Shown: positions 22,495-34,128 of the stretch, in pieces
Layout of the letters: every line of letters begins with the position of its first letter
Numbering within the stretch: the stretch's first letter is position 1
Assembly (NCBI RefSeq): GCF_000346465.2
Contig: NC_034009.1
Coordinates: 8,093,251-8,157,250, forward strand
Origin: Prunus persica
Lineage: Eukaryota; Streptophyta; Magnoliopsida; Rosales; Rosaceae
Length of the DNA: 64,000 bases
Reading direction: 5' to 3'
The notes under the pieces: generated by a model
Seen by the model: only the letters and a program-made list of their open reading frames with translations
Told to the model about the DNA's origin: nothing
Databases searched by the model: none
Made by a program: the position numbers and the translations under genes

Positions 22495-23554
22495 TGATTA
22501 ACTACATTTTACTCTCTTCGGGTTTATGGTCATTATCGAAATGGGCTCTGGAGTTTTAATTTCATCAATATGAACCTAACGTTTTTAAATATGACTAAAT
22601 TACGCACTCTATCAACTTCACAGTTTTATTTTCTGTTAAATTGTTGTCAAATTAATCATGTCATTGCCATTTTCTTTATTATTTTCTTTACACATCAACA
22701 TAAAAGTGACTATCCTACATGCCACGTCACCAAATTACCAGAAAATCAAACGATGAAGTTGACGGAGTGCGTAAGTTGGTCATATTTAAATACAGTGGCG
22801 GATCTAGGATTCAAAAGTCAAGTAGGCGAAACTTACCTTAAAAACTCGACGGTACGAATGAATTTCATTCATAAAAATAAAAAGATACATCTAATCTAGG
22901 GGACGTAGTGAGCCTTATCCTCAAATATGCATTCTATAAAAAAATATAAAAAAATAAAACTAAAAAAAAATTAAATTAAATGCAATGCAACACAAAACAA
23001 AACTATTTAAATCTAAAACTTTACCCTACGAGGGTTAGAAATCTTAAATTCCTCAATTATCTAAGATGCATACATTTATTTTAGGAATAACTCAATAGAA
23101 GAAGATAATTAAAGAGAAGAGAATAAGAAGAATACTTGTTTACCCTATTGCACAGTCAAGACTGTTGAGAAGAAGTTGCTGACTGTCTGGAATTGCACAG
23201 CCAAAAGCTATTTGGCTGCTTATAAGTTATATTCCTCCTTTTTTTTAAAATTTGACTAGGCCATTCCATTACACAAAAGTGTGGGTTGGTTATAATTTTT
23301 TCCCTTTTTTTAAAAGTTTGAGTGGACTTTAACATATGTGGGTTGCTTTTAAGTTTTACACGGGCTGGGTAGGCATGGGTTTACATCTTCACATGTGATG
23401 GATAAGAATAACTTTGCTTATATATAGGTTTTTATTTTTTTAGTGAAAAAATTTGGCTGTAGGACTGCCACTGGTTTCATATTGATGAAATTGAAACTTC
23501 GGAGCCTATTTCAATAATGACCATAATCTGCATGGAGTAAAATGTAATTAATTC
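22495..23554. mobile_element. Mutator-type MITE with long inverted arms, interrupted by another insertion
   Basis: Outer arms 22495-22573 (TGATTAACTACATTTTACTC start) and 23474-23554 are reverse complements with a few mismatches, and inner arm segments pair as well (22586-22628 with 22752-22792). Both outer ends touch TTTAAAATA (22486-22494 and 23555-23563), a perfect 9-bp target duplication as made by Mutator-like transposases. The right arm is split at 22793-23473 by a foreign segment. Without it the element is about 380 bp and non-coding. Confidence 0.85.
22793..23473. mobile_element. Nested non-autonomous element with CAGTGGC ends (hAT-like)
   Basis: It begins CAGTGGCGGATCTAGGATT and ends GGACTGCCACTG, so CAGTGGC is inverted at both ends, as in many hAT elements. 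It interrupts the right arm of the surrounding MITE. No 8-bp duplication is visible, and the arm lacks about 7 bp that its partner arm has, so the insertion involved a small deletion or the limits are slightly off. Confidence 0.55.
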
Positions 23555-23942
23555 TTTAAAATAATAACAAATTCCACAATTTAAATCCCAAATTTACACC
23601 TTAAATTGAGCATATAACTAAAGCATTGTTATATAGTTGTCTTAGACTCCTAAGTCTAGGGTTATTACGAAGACATTTACTACAAAAATTTCAATGGAAA
23701 TAAACGTAGTCTGAACACAAACCTGAAGGGTACATTCTGGAACTTCGAAGTTCAAATTCATTTCTAAATCCAACGGCTGCTATAGCATTGTCTCAAAATG
23801 ACATATTCCTTAAACACCTTGCTGGACACAAGCTTACAATTCTTATCACAAGCATTCATTACTCTCTTACTAACACTTCCTCTTGACCTTATTTTAGTTC
23901 AATTCATACAAGAGTTATAGTGTGAGAAGCTTCAATTGCATA

Positions 23943-23969
<27 letters not shown>
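23943..23969. repeat. (CT)n microsatellite
   Basis: A CT tract of about 13 units lies in non-coding DNA. From 23570 to 24310 I see no gene. Confidence 0.9.
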
Positions 23970-23973
<4 letters not shown>

Positions 23974-24319
23974 AGAGAGTTGTTGTTCTTAATCTTCATT
24001 CAAACCTGTAAAGAAGGTTGGTGGGGCTTGTGAGGTGAGAATGGTGTCATCCACCTTGTAAGAAAGAGTTGTGGGCTCTAGCACTGTAAAGGTTTGAACT
24101 CCATTCGCGAGGAGTTTTCAGCATAGTTGAACTCTCAAGTGGTGTGCTTGAGGAGTTGACATAGGTCAAGGAGAGTCTGAACAACTCTTCTTTATTTCAA
24201 TATTGCTTATCAATTTATTGTACTAACCTTTATTTTTATTTTTTGAAAAATTTTGCCATCAATAAATTCAAATTTACCATTGATGCAAATTGGAAATTCA
24301 CAAAGGTTTTAGTTGTGTT

Positions 24320-24579
24320 AAGGGGCGGAGCTAGAATTGTAAAGTTAGAGGGGCCGAAGTAGAAAATACAAATATATAAAACACCTAAATATTCAATAAT
24401 TACATGTTTAGAATTAAATATTTATAATTGCGTCATGTCTAATTTGTTTTAGAGGAAACTATAACTTAAATTATAAGTTGTTTATTACAAAATTGATATG
24501 TTTTATATAATATAATAGAGGAGAGATTAAAATATGAGGGGCTAGGGCCACTCCAGGCCTAGAAATGGCTCCGTCATTG
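24320..24579. mobile_element. hAT-type MITE, 260 bp
   Basis: The flanks carry GTTGTGTT on both sides (24312-24319 and 24580-24587), an 8-bp duplication. The left end AAGGGGCGGAGCTAG and the right end read in reverse CAATGACGGAGCCAT share CGGAGC in an imperfect inverted repeat. AT-rich, no coding frame. Confidence 0.6.
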
Positions 24580-24743
24580 GTTGTGTTTGCACTTTATCAC
24601 GTGTTTTGAGAATATCATATTTATAAGACAATTTTCTCACCATGAAGGAGAATTTTGTCTCCTTAAGACAATGCACATTTAAGTAATAAATATGCTACTA
24701 GTGAAGAAAGCAACAACATCATCAAATGATTGAATGCCATGGT

Positions 24744-24785
<42 letters not shown>

Positions 24786-24809
24786 GAAAGAAGAACTCAT
24801 TGATAACAA

Positions 24810-25380
24810 TTAAGAGGATACAACCATGTCATCGTTTACAATTGATTCCAGCCATAAGGGAACCTCTTCAATCCAAGTTACCATAGTATTACAACTAAGA
24901 GCATGCCTTGCTAGAAAATGAGCTACTTGGTTACCCCCTCTTGGACTAAAAGAGATAATAACATCTTCAAAGTATTGCAGACTCCTCTTAATATCATCAA
25001 TAAGATGCCCATGACTCTTCCTCATCCTTCTTTACATCATTTACTACCCCTTGTGAATCAGACTCAATGAAAATGGAAGAAAAGCTAGCATCCCGAGTAA
25101 ATTTTATCCCGAAAAGAAACGTCATGATTTCTGCATGCTTAGATGAGGCGGCACTGGCGAGAGGAAGGGCCATAGCCACCACTCCCCCTTTGTCATTTCT
25201 AACAACAACGCCAATTTCACCCACACCTGTTTCGGGAATAAAAACAGCATCAACATTCAGTTTATATTTACCAACTGGAGGAGGAGACCATTTGGTTGGT
25301 ATCTCTACAATTAATTTAGGTTCCCCTTTCACAAGACTTCCATATTCACCAACCAAGTAACGGGCTCTGTTAAAAATCAC
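24810..25380 (-). pseudogene. LINE RNase H domain, frameshifted
   Basis: Two overlapping frames together give a plant-type RNase H. KYKLNVDAVFIPETGVGEIG and VVRNDKGGVVAMA hold the first part, with SKHAEIMTFLFGIKF and FIESDSQGVVND. The second frame holds FSPRGGNQVAHFLARHAL. The switch falls near 25000-25025. The first catalytic Asp (NVDA), Glu (AEI) and Asp (ESDS) remain visible. Confidence 0.85.
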
Positions 25381-25458
25381 ATCTTGTGCACAAGAACGAC
25401 CTTCAGTAACAAATTTATTTCTGTTTTGCCATAAACTCCAGCAGATATATAAAAATAA

Positions 25459-26364
25459 TCACATTTCATACTTCGAAAGATACATAGTGGCAATTTCAAA
25501 CAAATCCCCATGGTTGGAAAAGTTTAGTCCTGTGAAAACCTCCCTGAACAGCACTTTTTTCCAAACTTTTTGGGCATTAGGACAACTCCACAAAGCATGA
25601 ATTACACTCTCAGAATTCACATTACAGATGGGGCAAGAGTCATCATAAATTATTTTTCTTTTCAACATATTAGATATACAAGGAAGATAATTCTTAATAG
25701 CTCTCCAATTAAAATATAAGATTTTTTGTCGTACCTCTTGGGACCAAACTTTCCTCCAAAAAGCATTTCGTACTCTTGGTTTCGAAGAAGATCCAACAAC
25801 CCCACTGCATTCCTTTTTCTTTGACATCTCCAGCCTATATCCACTTTTCACAGAATAAATTCCATTAGTAGTATAATGCCACATCCATCTATCTTTGTGA
25901 TAATTAACACTTAAAGGGATAGATGTAATAGCCTTAACATCTTCCTCATGAAAACACAAATTTAGTAAATCAACATTCCAATTCCCAATAGGAAAAATAA
26001 AATCACTTACTTTAGTTTCTTGATCCAACACTTGAGGGGAAATAGGGCGGAAAGAGTTTGGTCTAGGAATCCAAGCATCACCATAGACTAGTGTTTCTTG
26101 TCCATCTCCAATCCTCTTCCTTAACCCACTCAAGAGCAACTCATGACCCCAAATCAGAGACCTCCAAAAATATGAAGAAGCTCTTCCTTTACCAACTGCC
26201 AAAAAATTACAATTTGGAAAATAACGAGCTTTTAACACCTTATGAATCATGGTCTGTTCATTGGTAAGAAGTCTCCAACATTGCTTAGCCACAAGCACTT
26301 TATTAAAAGACTCCAAATCTCTAAACCCCATTCCACCTTCATCGTTTGCAAAACACAAATGCAT
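25459..26364 (-). pseudogene. LINE ORF2 C-terminal part with zf-RVT
   Basis: An open stretch of about 300 codons starts with EGGMGFRDLESFNKVLVAKQ and includes YFWRSLIWG, WIPRPNSF and the reverse-transcriptase zinc-binding region (RQKILYFNWRAIKNYLP, then CPICNVNSESVIHALWSCP). These are conserved parts of plant LINE ORF2 between reverse transcriptase and RNase H. A stop after SKYEM and frame loss upstream make it a relic. Confidence 0.88.
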
Positions 26365-26409
26365 CCACTTTGCCCAACTAATACCTTTGCTACACTCTGA
26401 ATTCTTCCA

Positions 26410-26886
26410 TCAGAATTTAGAAATCATTGAGTTTAATTCTGCACATAATGTTACATGAAGTTTAAAGACTCCCATAGCATAATTTGGAATGCTCTGAGCC
26501 ACTGCTTTGATAAGGAGAGCCTTCCCTGCTTTTGAAAGTAATTTCTTTTTCCATCCATTAAGCTTCTTTCTCAATCTTTCTTTTATTCCATTAAAACAAT
26601 CCTTCTTTTTCCTACCAATCACAGTTGGCAATCCCAAATATTTTTCATGAAACTCAACAATTGGGATCGCTAAAATGCTACCAACCTCATTCCTTAATTG
26701 CATAGGAGTGCTTGGACTGAAAGCAATCGCAGACTTAGCCAAATTTATTTTTTGCCCTGCTGCCATCTCATAAATCTTAAACACCCTCTTTAGGGTTCTA
26801 CAGGCCTGTGGTGTTGCTTCAAGAAAGAGTAAGCTGTCATCTGCAAAAAATAAATGAGAAATTGGAGGGGCCCCTTGCAACTTCAA
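26410..26886 (-). pseudogene. LINE reverse transcriptase fragment (palm and thumb)
   Basis: About 158 codons contain SHLFFADDSLLF with the FADD catalytic pair, then GQKINLAKSAI and KYLGLPTVIGRKKK, followed by the GWKKKLLSKAGKALLIKAV block found in every plant LINE ORF2. The frame is broken on both sides, with the previous conserved blocks at about 26890-27200 in other frames. Confidence 0.88.
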
Positions 26887-27382
26887 TTCCTTTTATGTCA
26901 CCAGAAAGCTCTGGTTGTTTGAGCAGCGTAGAGAAACTCTCTGCACAGATGAGAAAAAGATGGGGAGATAAGGGATCTCCTTGTCTAATCCCCTTTGTGG
27001 AATAATATTACCTTCAACAGCTCCATGCCTTATCAAAGAATATAAAACTGTAGAAATACACTAAAATACCAGCTTGATAAACTCATCAGGGAAACCCAAT
27101 TTCTCCATCATTTTACAGATGAAATTCCACTCAACTCTATCATACGCTTTTGCCATGTCTAGCTTCAAAGCAAACCTTGGAACTTTTTTTTCCCCTTCTA
27201 CATTTCGCCATGGTGGTTTTCTTAAAGGATGAACTAAATTAATCTTGCGTCTACCGGATGAGATCTTGCTCAGCAACTCCACTACTAATTAACTTAGGTT
27301 AACTCCCATTGCCAACCCCAAAAAACACCCATAAAGCAATAACGTGCAAGAAAGACCGGTGAGCTGATTGGAGAATATTCAT

Positions 27383-27651
27383 ACACGTGTCCAAGACTCA
27401 AACTGGGCCCACAAGTGGGCCACTGTGCTAGAAAGACCAAAGGGCGTGTTTTATCCTTAAATAAGCGAATATATACCCATCACCTAAATTACGTTTCTCA
27501 CCTTCCGCCAATTTGAATCTTTGAATGGAATAAATTCCAGATAAGCCAAGAGTCCTGCGAGCAGGAATCCAGTGCCCCCACCTCCATATCTCCATAGCTC
27601 GACTTCCTTTGGCTTTCTCAGTTTTCCATCCAATGACTCACCGACACGTGT
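27383..27651. promoter_or_regulatory. Two ACACGTGT G-box-like palindromes upstream of HHP4
   Basis: ACACGTGT occurs at 27383-27390 and 27644-27651, about 480 and 220 bp before the HHP4 start codon. ACGT-core palindromes bind bZIP and bHLH factors and act in ABA and light responses. A role here is inferred from position only. Confidence 0.4.
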
Positions 27652-27864
27652 AAAAAGCAGTCACTGACAATTCAAAATTAAAAAGAAAAAACACGCCGTC
27701 GTCGTGGTGTGTATGTATATAAATAAGAAAACAGAGAAACTACAAATTGGAAGGAAACAGAGAAAGAAAGAGACTTGTCTGATCAGTGATCAGGAAATCG
27801 GACGGTCCAGATCTGCCGGAAGGTTTGCCGGAGAAAGGAGTTTCCCGGCGAACCGCGAAGAGAG

Positions 27865-29592
27865 ATGTGCAACCACGGGAAGCGAGAGGAGTCGGAGACG
27901 AAGACGAAGACGACGAAGCAACAGAAGGTGAAGAGTGTTAAGAAGAAGATGACGTTGATGAAGTTCCAGGACCTTCCGCAGTACATGAAGGACAACGAGT
28001 TCATATTGGACTATTACAGGTGCGAGTGGCCATTGAACGACGTCGTCTTCAGCCTCTTCGCCTGGCACAACGAAACCCTCAACATCTGGACGTGAGTGAG
28101 ATTAATTAACTCCTTAATCTCATTTCTTCAATTAATTTCAGTAATTAATTGATAATCAATTAACGGTGCAGGCATTTGGTGGGGTTCTTGATATTCGTGG
28201 GACTAACGGTGATGAGCTTGAGGGACGACACGGAGCTCGGAGGTCTGCTCGGTAATTTATGCAGGTGAAAAGGCTAGGAAAACACTAGGACTTGCTTGCC
28301 ATTCACGTTTTTCTTAGTGGGTATTTTCGTACTTTCAACTCATCACTGCTAATTTGCTTGGCTTGTGTAATGCTGGAAAAGTAGGGCTTCGGTTTCTGGA
28401 CCGTTGATGATGATGACCGTTATGAAGATGACGGACCTTAACATCTCCTCTACTCAGAATGTACAATTTCCTCCTCCGGTCAGTTTTACATTTTTCCGAA
28501 TTTATATTTATATTTTTGTAATTTAAAATTTTGGAGTACCTTCTGTCACGCGGTCACGGAATCAAATAAATAATAGGAGGATGGGTTTTGCTTGTGGGGT
28601 CCCACACATTTTGGGCCGAATTAGCTTGGTGGGCCACCTGACCTATTTATAATGGGGCCGGTGGGTCCCGGATACATTCAGTCCTTCACGTGCTTACAGA
28701 CCCCTTTTCGGGATATTTACTGAAACAAATTTTCTTTTTATACAAGCAATATTTTAGAAGGCTAGGAACGGACGTTAGGATCACCAGTGCGGGGATAAAT
28801 GCTCGTTATCATTTGAGCTACAAGTCCTTTGTTAATTGATAATCGATAATTATGAATGGATTGTTGCATCCAACAAAAGATTTGCAACTTGATATCTATG
28901 TTCGTGTGCAGGATTCACATTTGAGGCAAATTTCACTGGCATCATCAATAATTCATGCAAACAAGGAAAATGGTTATGATGCTATTCCAAGATGGCCTTG
29001 GTTTGTGTTCTTAAGTGGGGCTATGGGGTGCTTAGTTTGCAGTTCCCTCTCCCACCTCCTTGCTTGTCACTCCAATCGCTTCAATTTTTTCTTCTGGCGC
29101 CTAGACTATGCCGGGATTTCGCTTATGATAGTCTGTTCCTTCTTTGCTCCCATTTACTATTGCTTCTCCTGCAATCCATACTCTCGGTTTTTCTATCTTT
29201 CTTCAATATCTGTGCTTGGAATCCTTGCCATCGTTACCCTTCTTTCGCCTAGTCTCTCTGCACCCCGTTTCCGGTCATTCAGGGCTACTCTTTTTCTCTC
29301 CATGGGCTTCTCCGGGGTGATTCCGGTAGTTCATGCCCTAGTTCTCCACTGGGGCAATCAACATATATTTGTTGCGCTGGGATATGAGCTTGCTATGGCT
29401 ATTTTTTATGCTTCAGGAGCTGCATTCTACGTTAGTCGGATACCAGAACGCTGGAAGCCTGGTAAATTTGATCTTGCAGGGCACAGCCATCAGATCTTCC
29501 ATGTCTTTGTTGTCCTCGGCGCACTTGCACACAGCGCTGCCACACTGGTTGTTATGGATTTTCGCCGGGGATCACCAACCTGTGGATATTAG
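27865..29592 (+). CDS. HHP4: Heptahelical transmembrane protein, PAQR/adiponectin-receptor family (HHP4-like), 364 aa
   Basis: Four exons join in phase: 27865-28091, 28172-28264, 28385-28478, 28912-29592. The basic cytosolic N terminus is followed by [20 protein letters not shown] and [20 protein letters not shown], the entry to the first membrane helix and the family signature. Seven hydrophobic segments follow. Zinc-site histidines fit [10 protein letters not shown] after helix 2 and AGHSHQIFH near the end, as in the PAQR/hemolysin III fold. Arabidopsis HHP proteins are membrane receptors with roles in hormone, sugar and cold signalling (HHP1-4). Length is close to HHP4/HHP5 and the N terminus suits them best. 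The tail ends RRGSPTCGY. The gene is convergent with TSS. Confidence 0.92.
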
Positions 29593-30446
29593 GCGCATTC
29601 CGGTCACACGTTTAGCAGTGTTATCATAGGCATCACACTGGTGAGGGTTTCAATCATTCTGGCACCAGGTTTTTGTATTGTCTTGTTGTTCAGCTTGTGT
29701 TGTAAAACTCTGCCTAAAATGAAAAGCTTGTCTTCGTATGTGTACCGAAAATGTTGTATTTGTAGACTTCTATCAGTTACACCATCATTGATTCTACCAT
29801 ATTAAGAACTGGTGATATCATTTCGTATCACCACTAGTTGGTTTCCATGATGTTTGGATTTCAATGGAGTAAAAATTTCAAGTAAATAACCATAAAAAAA
29901 AAAAAACATTCATATCAGCAACTAGGCTATGAGATTGAATAAATAAATAAGTCAAAATCGGGAAATCTGAGATATCTCAAAAATATTAATGCAGGGGACA
30001 ATTTGAACTTTATTGTCTTAGAACTTCTAAGCAATCATCACCCCTGAGAGTGCATGATCTTAAAAACTCACAGCTAAGGTTCTATTCGTTCGTTTTCACT
30101 TGACAGCCAACAACAGTTATATCAGAAGAGAAAAAAAGGTAATAATTGAACAAGAAAAGAATACGACCCACCGATGAATTACTCAACAAATACTTCCGCA
30201 GTGATGGCATATTTCTTTCGCATGCCAGTCTATCAACTCAATTCTAATATCAAGTTCTCATTTCAAGCTGCAGCAAAGACAACTGTATCAGAAAGTCTTC
30301 ACACTCTACAGGATTCTAGTTAGTTATACCACAGGCTTCACGGGAAAATTTATTCACTCAAGAGCTGACCACCACAACTCTGTTGTTTCTTCAGCCCCAA
30401 CCCTAGGCTGTGACCAGTTTGTATATGAAAAGTTCAAGATCCTTCT
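29593..30446. other. Intergenic gap between convergent HHP4 and TSS
   Basis: This gap of 854 bp holds the two 3' untranslated regions. AATGAAAAG-like and AATAAATAA words (about 29718 and 29937) could serve as polyadenylation signals. No further gene seen. Confidence 0.6.
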
Positions 30447-33400
30447 TCAAATAGCAACCTCAATGACCTCAGCTTCACTGTCACTATAATCTCCCCAGCA
30501 TTTGCTTGCGTTTTCCTCAACGACTAAATTGCTAGTCTCTTTTGCTACAACCGTATCACAAGGAACTGTATCTGTATCAATAGGATTTTCTTCAATTTCA
30601 GGATGAGTCTTTACATTATCTACAGACTGTTCTTCCTCTGGCTCTCCGTCGATTTTATGCTTCTCAGCGCCAACTTCTACTGAATAATTCTCATCATTCT
30701 CCTTAGCTTCGCCTTCAATATTTGTTTCAACACCAAGGTCAGCATTTACAACATTCGACGAATCTTCTGAACTAATTGGAGAGGTTGGAAACCCGCTTTG
30801 ATTCACTGGAATATCATTCGGTGATGCTGGATATCCATTTGGTGATACAGGTATACTATTTGGGGACATGGGATAACCATTTGGGGACACTGGATAGCCA
30901 TTGGGAACCCATGGTTGTCCAGGTACAAATTCCGCTGCATGTGGGTTCATGATTCTGGGAGGGCTGAAGTGATTCCCATCCCCTGTGTGTTCACCATTTT
31001 GGAAGTTATGTTTATTACGTGAAACCCGACTTCCAGATCTGTTATATCCACCAGACAACCGTGGACCATATGGAACCCTTGCTGTTGCTGACTGATGAGG
31101 TGATCTACGGACAGGACTAACTGCAAGCATAGGAGGAATATTTACTGGCGGGGGCAAAATCCCTCCATGATCCTTGAAACCTGCAACTGGAACTGAGCCA
31201 AAAACTGGAATTAGGGATGGATTGAATGGAGGTGCAGCTGCAGAAAGTTTCTTGGTTGACTCCTTTCCAGATTCTTGTTCATCTAACTTCTCTCCATCAG
31301 TTGGCGCTGGCTTAACTACGTCATCATTGGGTATATCATCTGGCTTTCCATCTCCTTCCACCTTTATTTTTGAATTAATAGGATTTTTATCCAGCAACTG
31401 AGCTGTGTTTTCAGCTAGAACAGATGAAGGCTCTGAATCAGGGGAACTATGTAGCACTGGTGCTTCCAACCGCCCACTTTCCAGAGTAGTATTTGGACCT
31501 TGGGAAGTATCAGAATTCTCAACTTTCAAATTTGCGACTGCTACATTTTCTACTTGGGCATCTTCAGAAACAGTGTTTTTCCATTCTATGATCTCAGCTT
31601 CCACTTGTACTCCAATACTAGCATGCTTTAAAACTTCCAGAGATTCCTTCACCGCAGAACTCTGCACTTTTGTTTGTACTACATCAACTGGGATTTTCTC
31701 AGAAGCCAAAACCTGTTTCTCTCCTGTGCGTTTCTGATTTTTCTCTTCCTCCACATCTTTCACTGTTGTCACTTCACCCATAGTGACATCTGTAGCAGGT
31801 GTCTCCTGTCCCACTTGAGAAGTTTGTACAATAGGGAGACTTCCTTTTGGTAACTTTTCTGCCACTGCTTTCACAATTGTCCCAGGAGGAGCCAACGCAA
31901 CTTCTTTGTAGGAAAAAAGTTTTCCAGCTGACTGAACACTGATTTGACTTGCCACAGAAGCAGACTTGGCAACTTGATCAATAGAAGCTGGGGTAGCTGG
32001 GGCTGACTTTGGGTTTGACAGTCTCTCTGGTCCTCCACTAGCTGATATGCTAGAGTTGTTTGGCTTAAGGTTGAAGCTTGCACTCTTGACATATTTCTTT
32101 GAGATAGGAAGAGCAGGTCCAGTAGAAGCAGCAGCCTCATTTGGGCTCGTTTTTGGGGATGTGAAATTATTGGGCTTTCCTCGGTATCTTGATGACTGGG
32201 ATGCATTTATAAAGTTAGTATTCAATTTTTCGAGGCTTGGCCTCCTTGACACAGTAGATTTGCGACCCACAGGTGAACGGCCTTTAGGAACAGCTTCTTG
32301 CCAACCTTCATCAGATGTGTCATCTTCTGCTAGATCATCTTTTGTATCGAATATTATTGATTGATCCAGTAGGTTTGAAGCAGATTTCTCATTCCTAGGT
32401 TCTGCAAATTGAGGTTCAGACTGGTTCTCTTTATCACTTGAATTCTCTGCAACAGGATGACTTGGTAACAATATTTCATCCTTCTGGTACTCATCTGAGC
32501 CTACCTCCCAGTTTTGTCCTGGTTTTCCTTTGACCTGCATTGTAAAGAGAACTTATCAGGAAACAAAAGAAAAAAAGAAGAAGAAAAAAGGGCAAAAATA
32601 TGAGACTAAAACCCCAGGCAGGTTAGGAAATTATGACCTTTGCACGAGCTTTCCTTTGGGCCTCCCTTGCTTTCATATCAGAATCTGGTGTTATATAATC
32701 CAAAAGGTCTGATACACTGATCAAAGAAAGAAAAATCATATTGCGTGTAAATGTTGATATCGCATGGAATTCAGAGAAAATCCATCAAATTATACCAAAT
32801 GAATCTTGTACTTGCAACCCTGACCAACTTCTATGGAATTAAGAGACAAGCTATCAAATTATACCAAACAAATCTTGTACACGAAACTCAGATTAACTTG
32901 TAATATCCATTTATAGGTATTTGGTTCACAAACAAGAATGACAAAGACATGATTGAAAAACCAAGAGGACAAGTTTTTCACAAGTACAAAGTACAAAAAC
33001 ACAAGAACCCATGAAACAAAATTATGGATTAAGTATGTCCTAATCAGCAATGCACGGACCTCAATACTTAAACCAGAGCGCCAAAGGTGAAAATATTACT
33101 TGTAGCATGATTCTGATTTTTTGAAGTTACCTTAAATGACCTTTGCTGGAGATTGAGGCATCTGGCTTTGGAGTACCATTACGTGCAGCTTCTTGCTGCT
33201 CCAAAGCCTTGGACTCGAAATACTCAAGCCATGCAGCCGCATCCTAAAATATTTAGTATATAAAAATAAATACGGATCATCACATTATAGTGTGACTGTC
33301 TGTGTAAATAAGAAAGGTTCACCAAATTATATGAGATTCAATTAAAAACTATTAAAACTAATATTACCTGTGTGCGCAGATCCTCAGACCCAAGCTTTGC

Positions 33401-33662
33401 CTGCAGTATCTGTAAGGTAGTTTGTTCATGCTGAACGCTTAATGTGTAAGCTTCCATCAAAGAAAGTGCAATAGCAATGGCATGATAGCTAGCAGCAGTC
33501 TGAAGTAAAGAGAAATATGAGTTAAACACCAATTCGTCATAGCGCAAGTTTATAAATACAAACAAATGCGAGCAAGGATACTCATGCGCAAAGTAGAAGC
33601 AGAATGGAACAACAATGAATCTCTTGGGTAATGTTTGACCAATTATCAAAGATATCTTGAAG

Positions 33663-33729
<67 letters not shown>

Positions 33730-34088
33730 AATCCCTCTACTTTCATGCAATTTCATATTTTAGTTTCTCAAATTATTAAGATTGTTCAATGAAGGTTTGA
33801 AAGGTTGGAGACAACCAACTTTAGTTTGGTCAATAAAAGCCTCAAAAATAAAATTTAAATCAGATAACAGCATCGAAGTTAGATAAGCACAGTGTCAAAT
33901 GTATAGAAGATAGTGACACTGGACAATCTATGAATCAGCAGGGAAAAAACAGTTTCTACTCATTGTTTTCCTTGTTAAAGCCATGGTCCAACTCCATTGT
34001 TTTCCTACTATCGTGGTCTAACTCCATTATTTCTGTTCATGCAAACATCACAGAACTACCAACATAATTTCATCTTGTGAACATGGGG

Positions 34089-34128
<40 letters not shown>

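Larger units (their letters stand above)
24750..27206 (-). mobile_element. 5'-truncated L1-type LINE with poly-A tail and 14-bp target duplication
   Basis: On the minus strand the element ends in a poly-A run (plus-strand T run, about 24746-24783). Identical GCCATGGTGGTTTT words flank it at 24736-24749 and 27207-27220, the signature of target-primed reverse transcription. From 5' to 3' it encodes LKLDMAKAYDRVEW (reverse transcriptase), a broken RGIRQGDP-like block, HLFFADDSLLF with the catalytic Asp pair, the zf-RVT region (CPICNVNSESVIHALWSCPN) and an RNase H domain ending GNQVAHFLARHAL. Frames change several times, so it is inactive. ORF1 and the 5' part of ORF2 are missing. Confidence 0.9.

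Noticed and set aside
27704..27931. Open frame overlapping the HHP4 leader and first exon
   Set aside because: It is in another frame to the clear HHP4 start and ends in Arg-rich antisense-like low complexity.
31174..32364. Plus-strand open frames opposite the TSS C-terminal exon
   Set aside because: They are shadows of the long, low-complexity coding exon on the minus strand.
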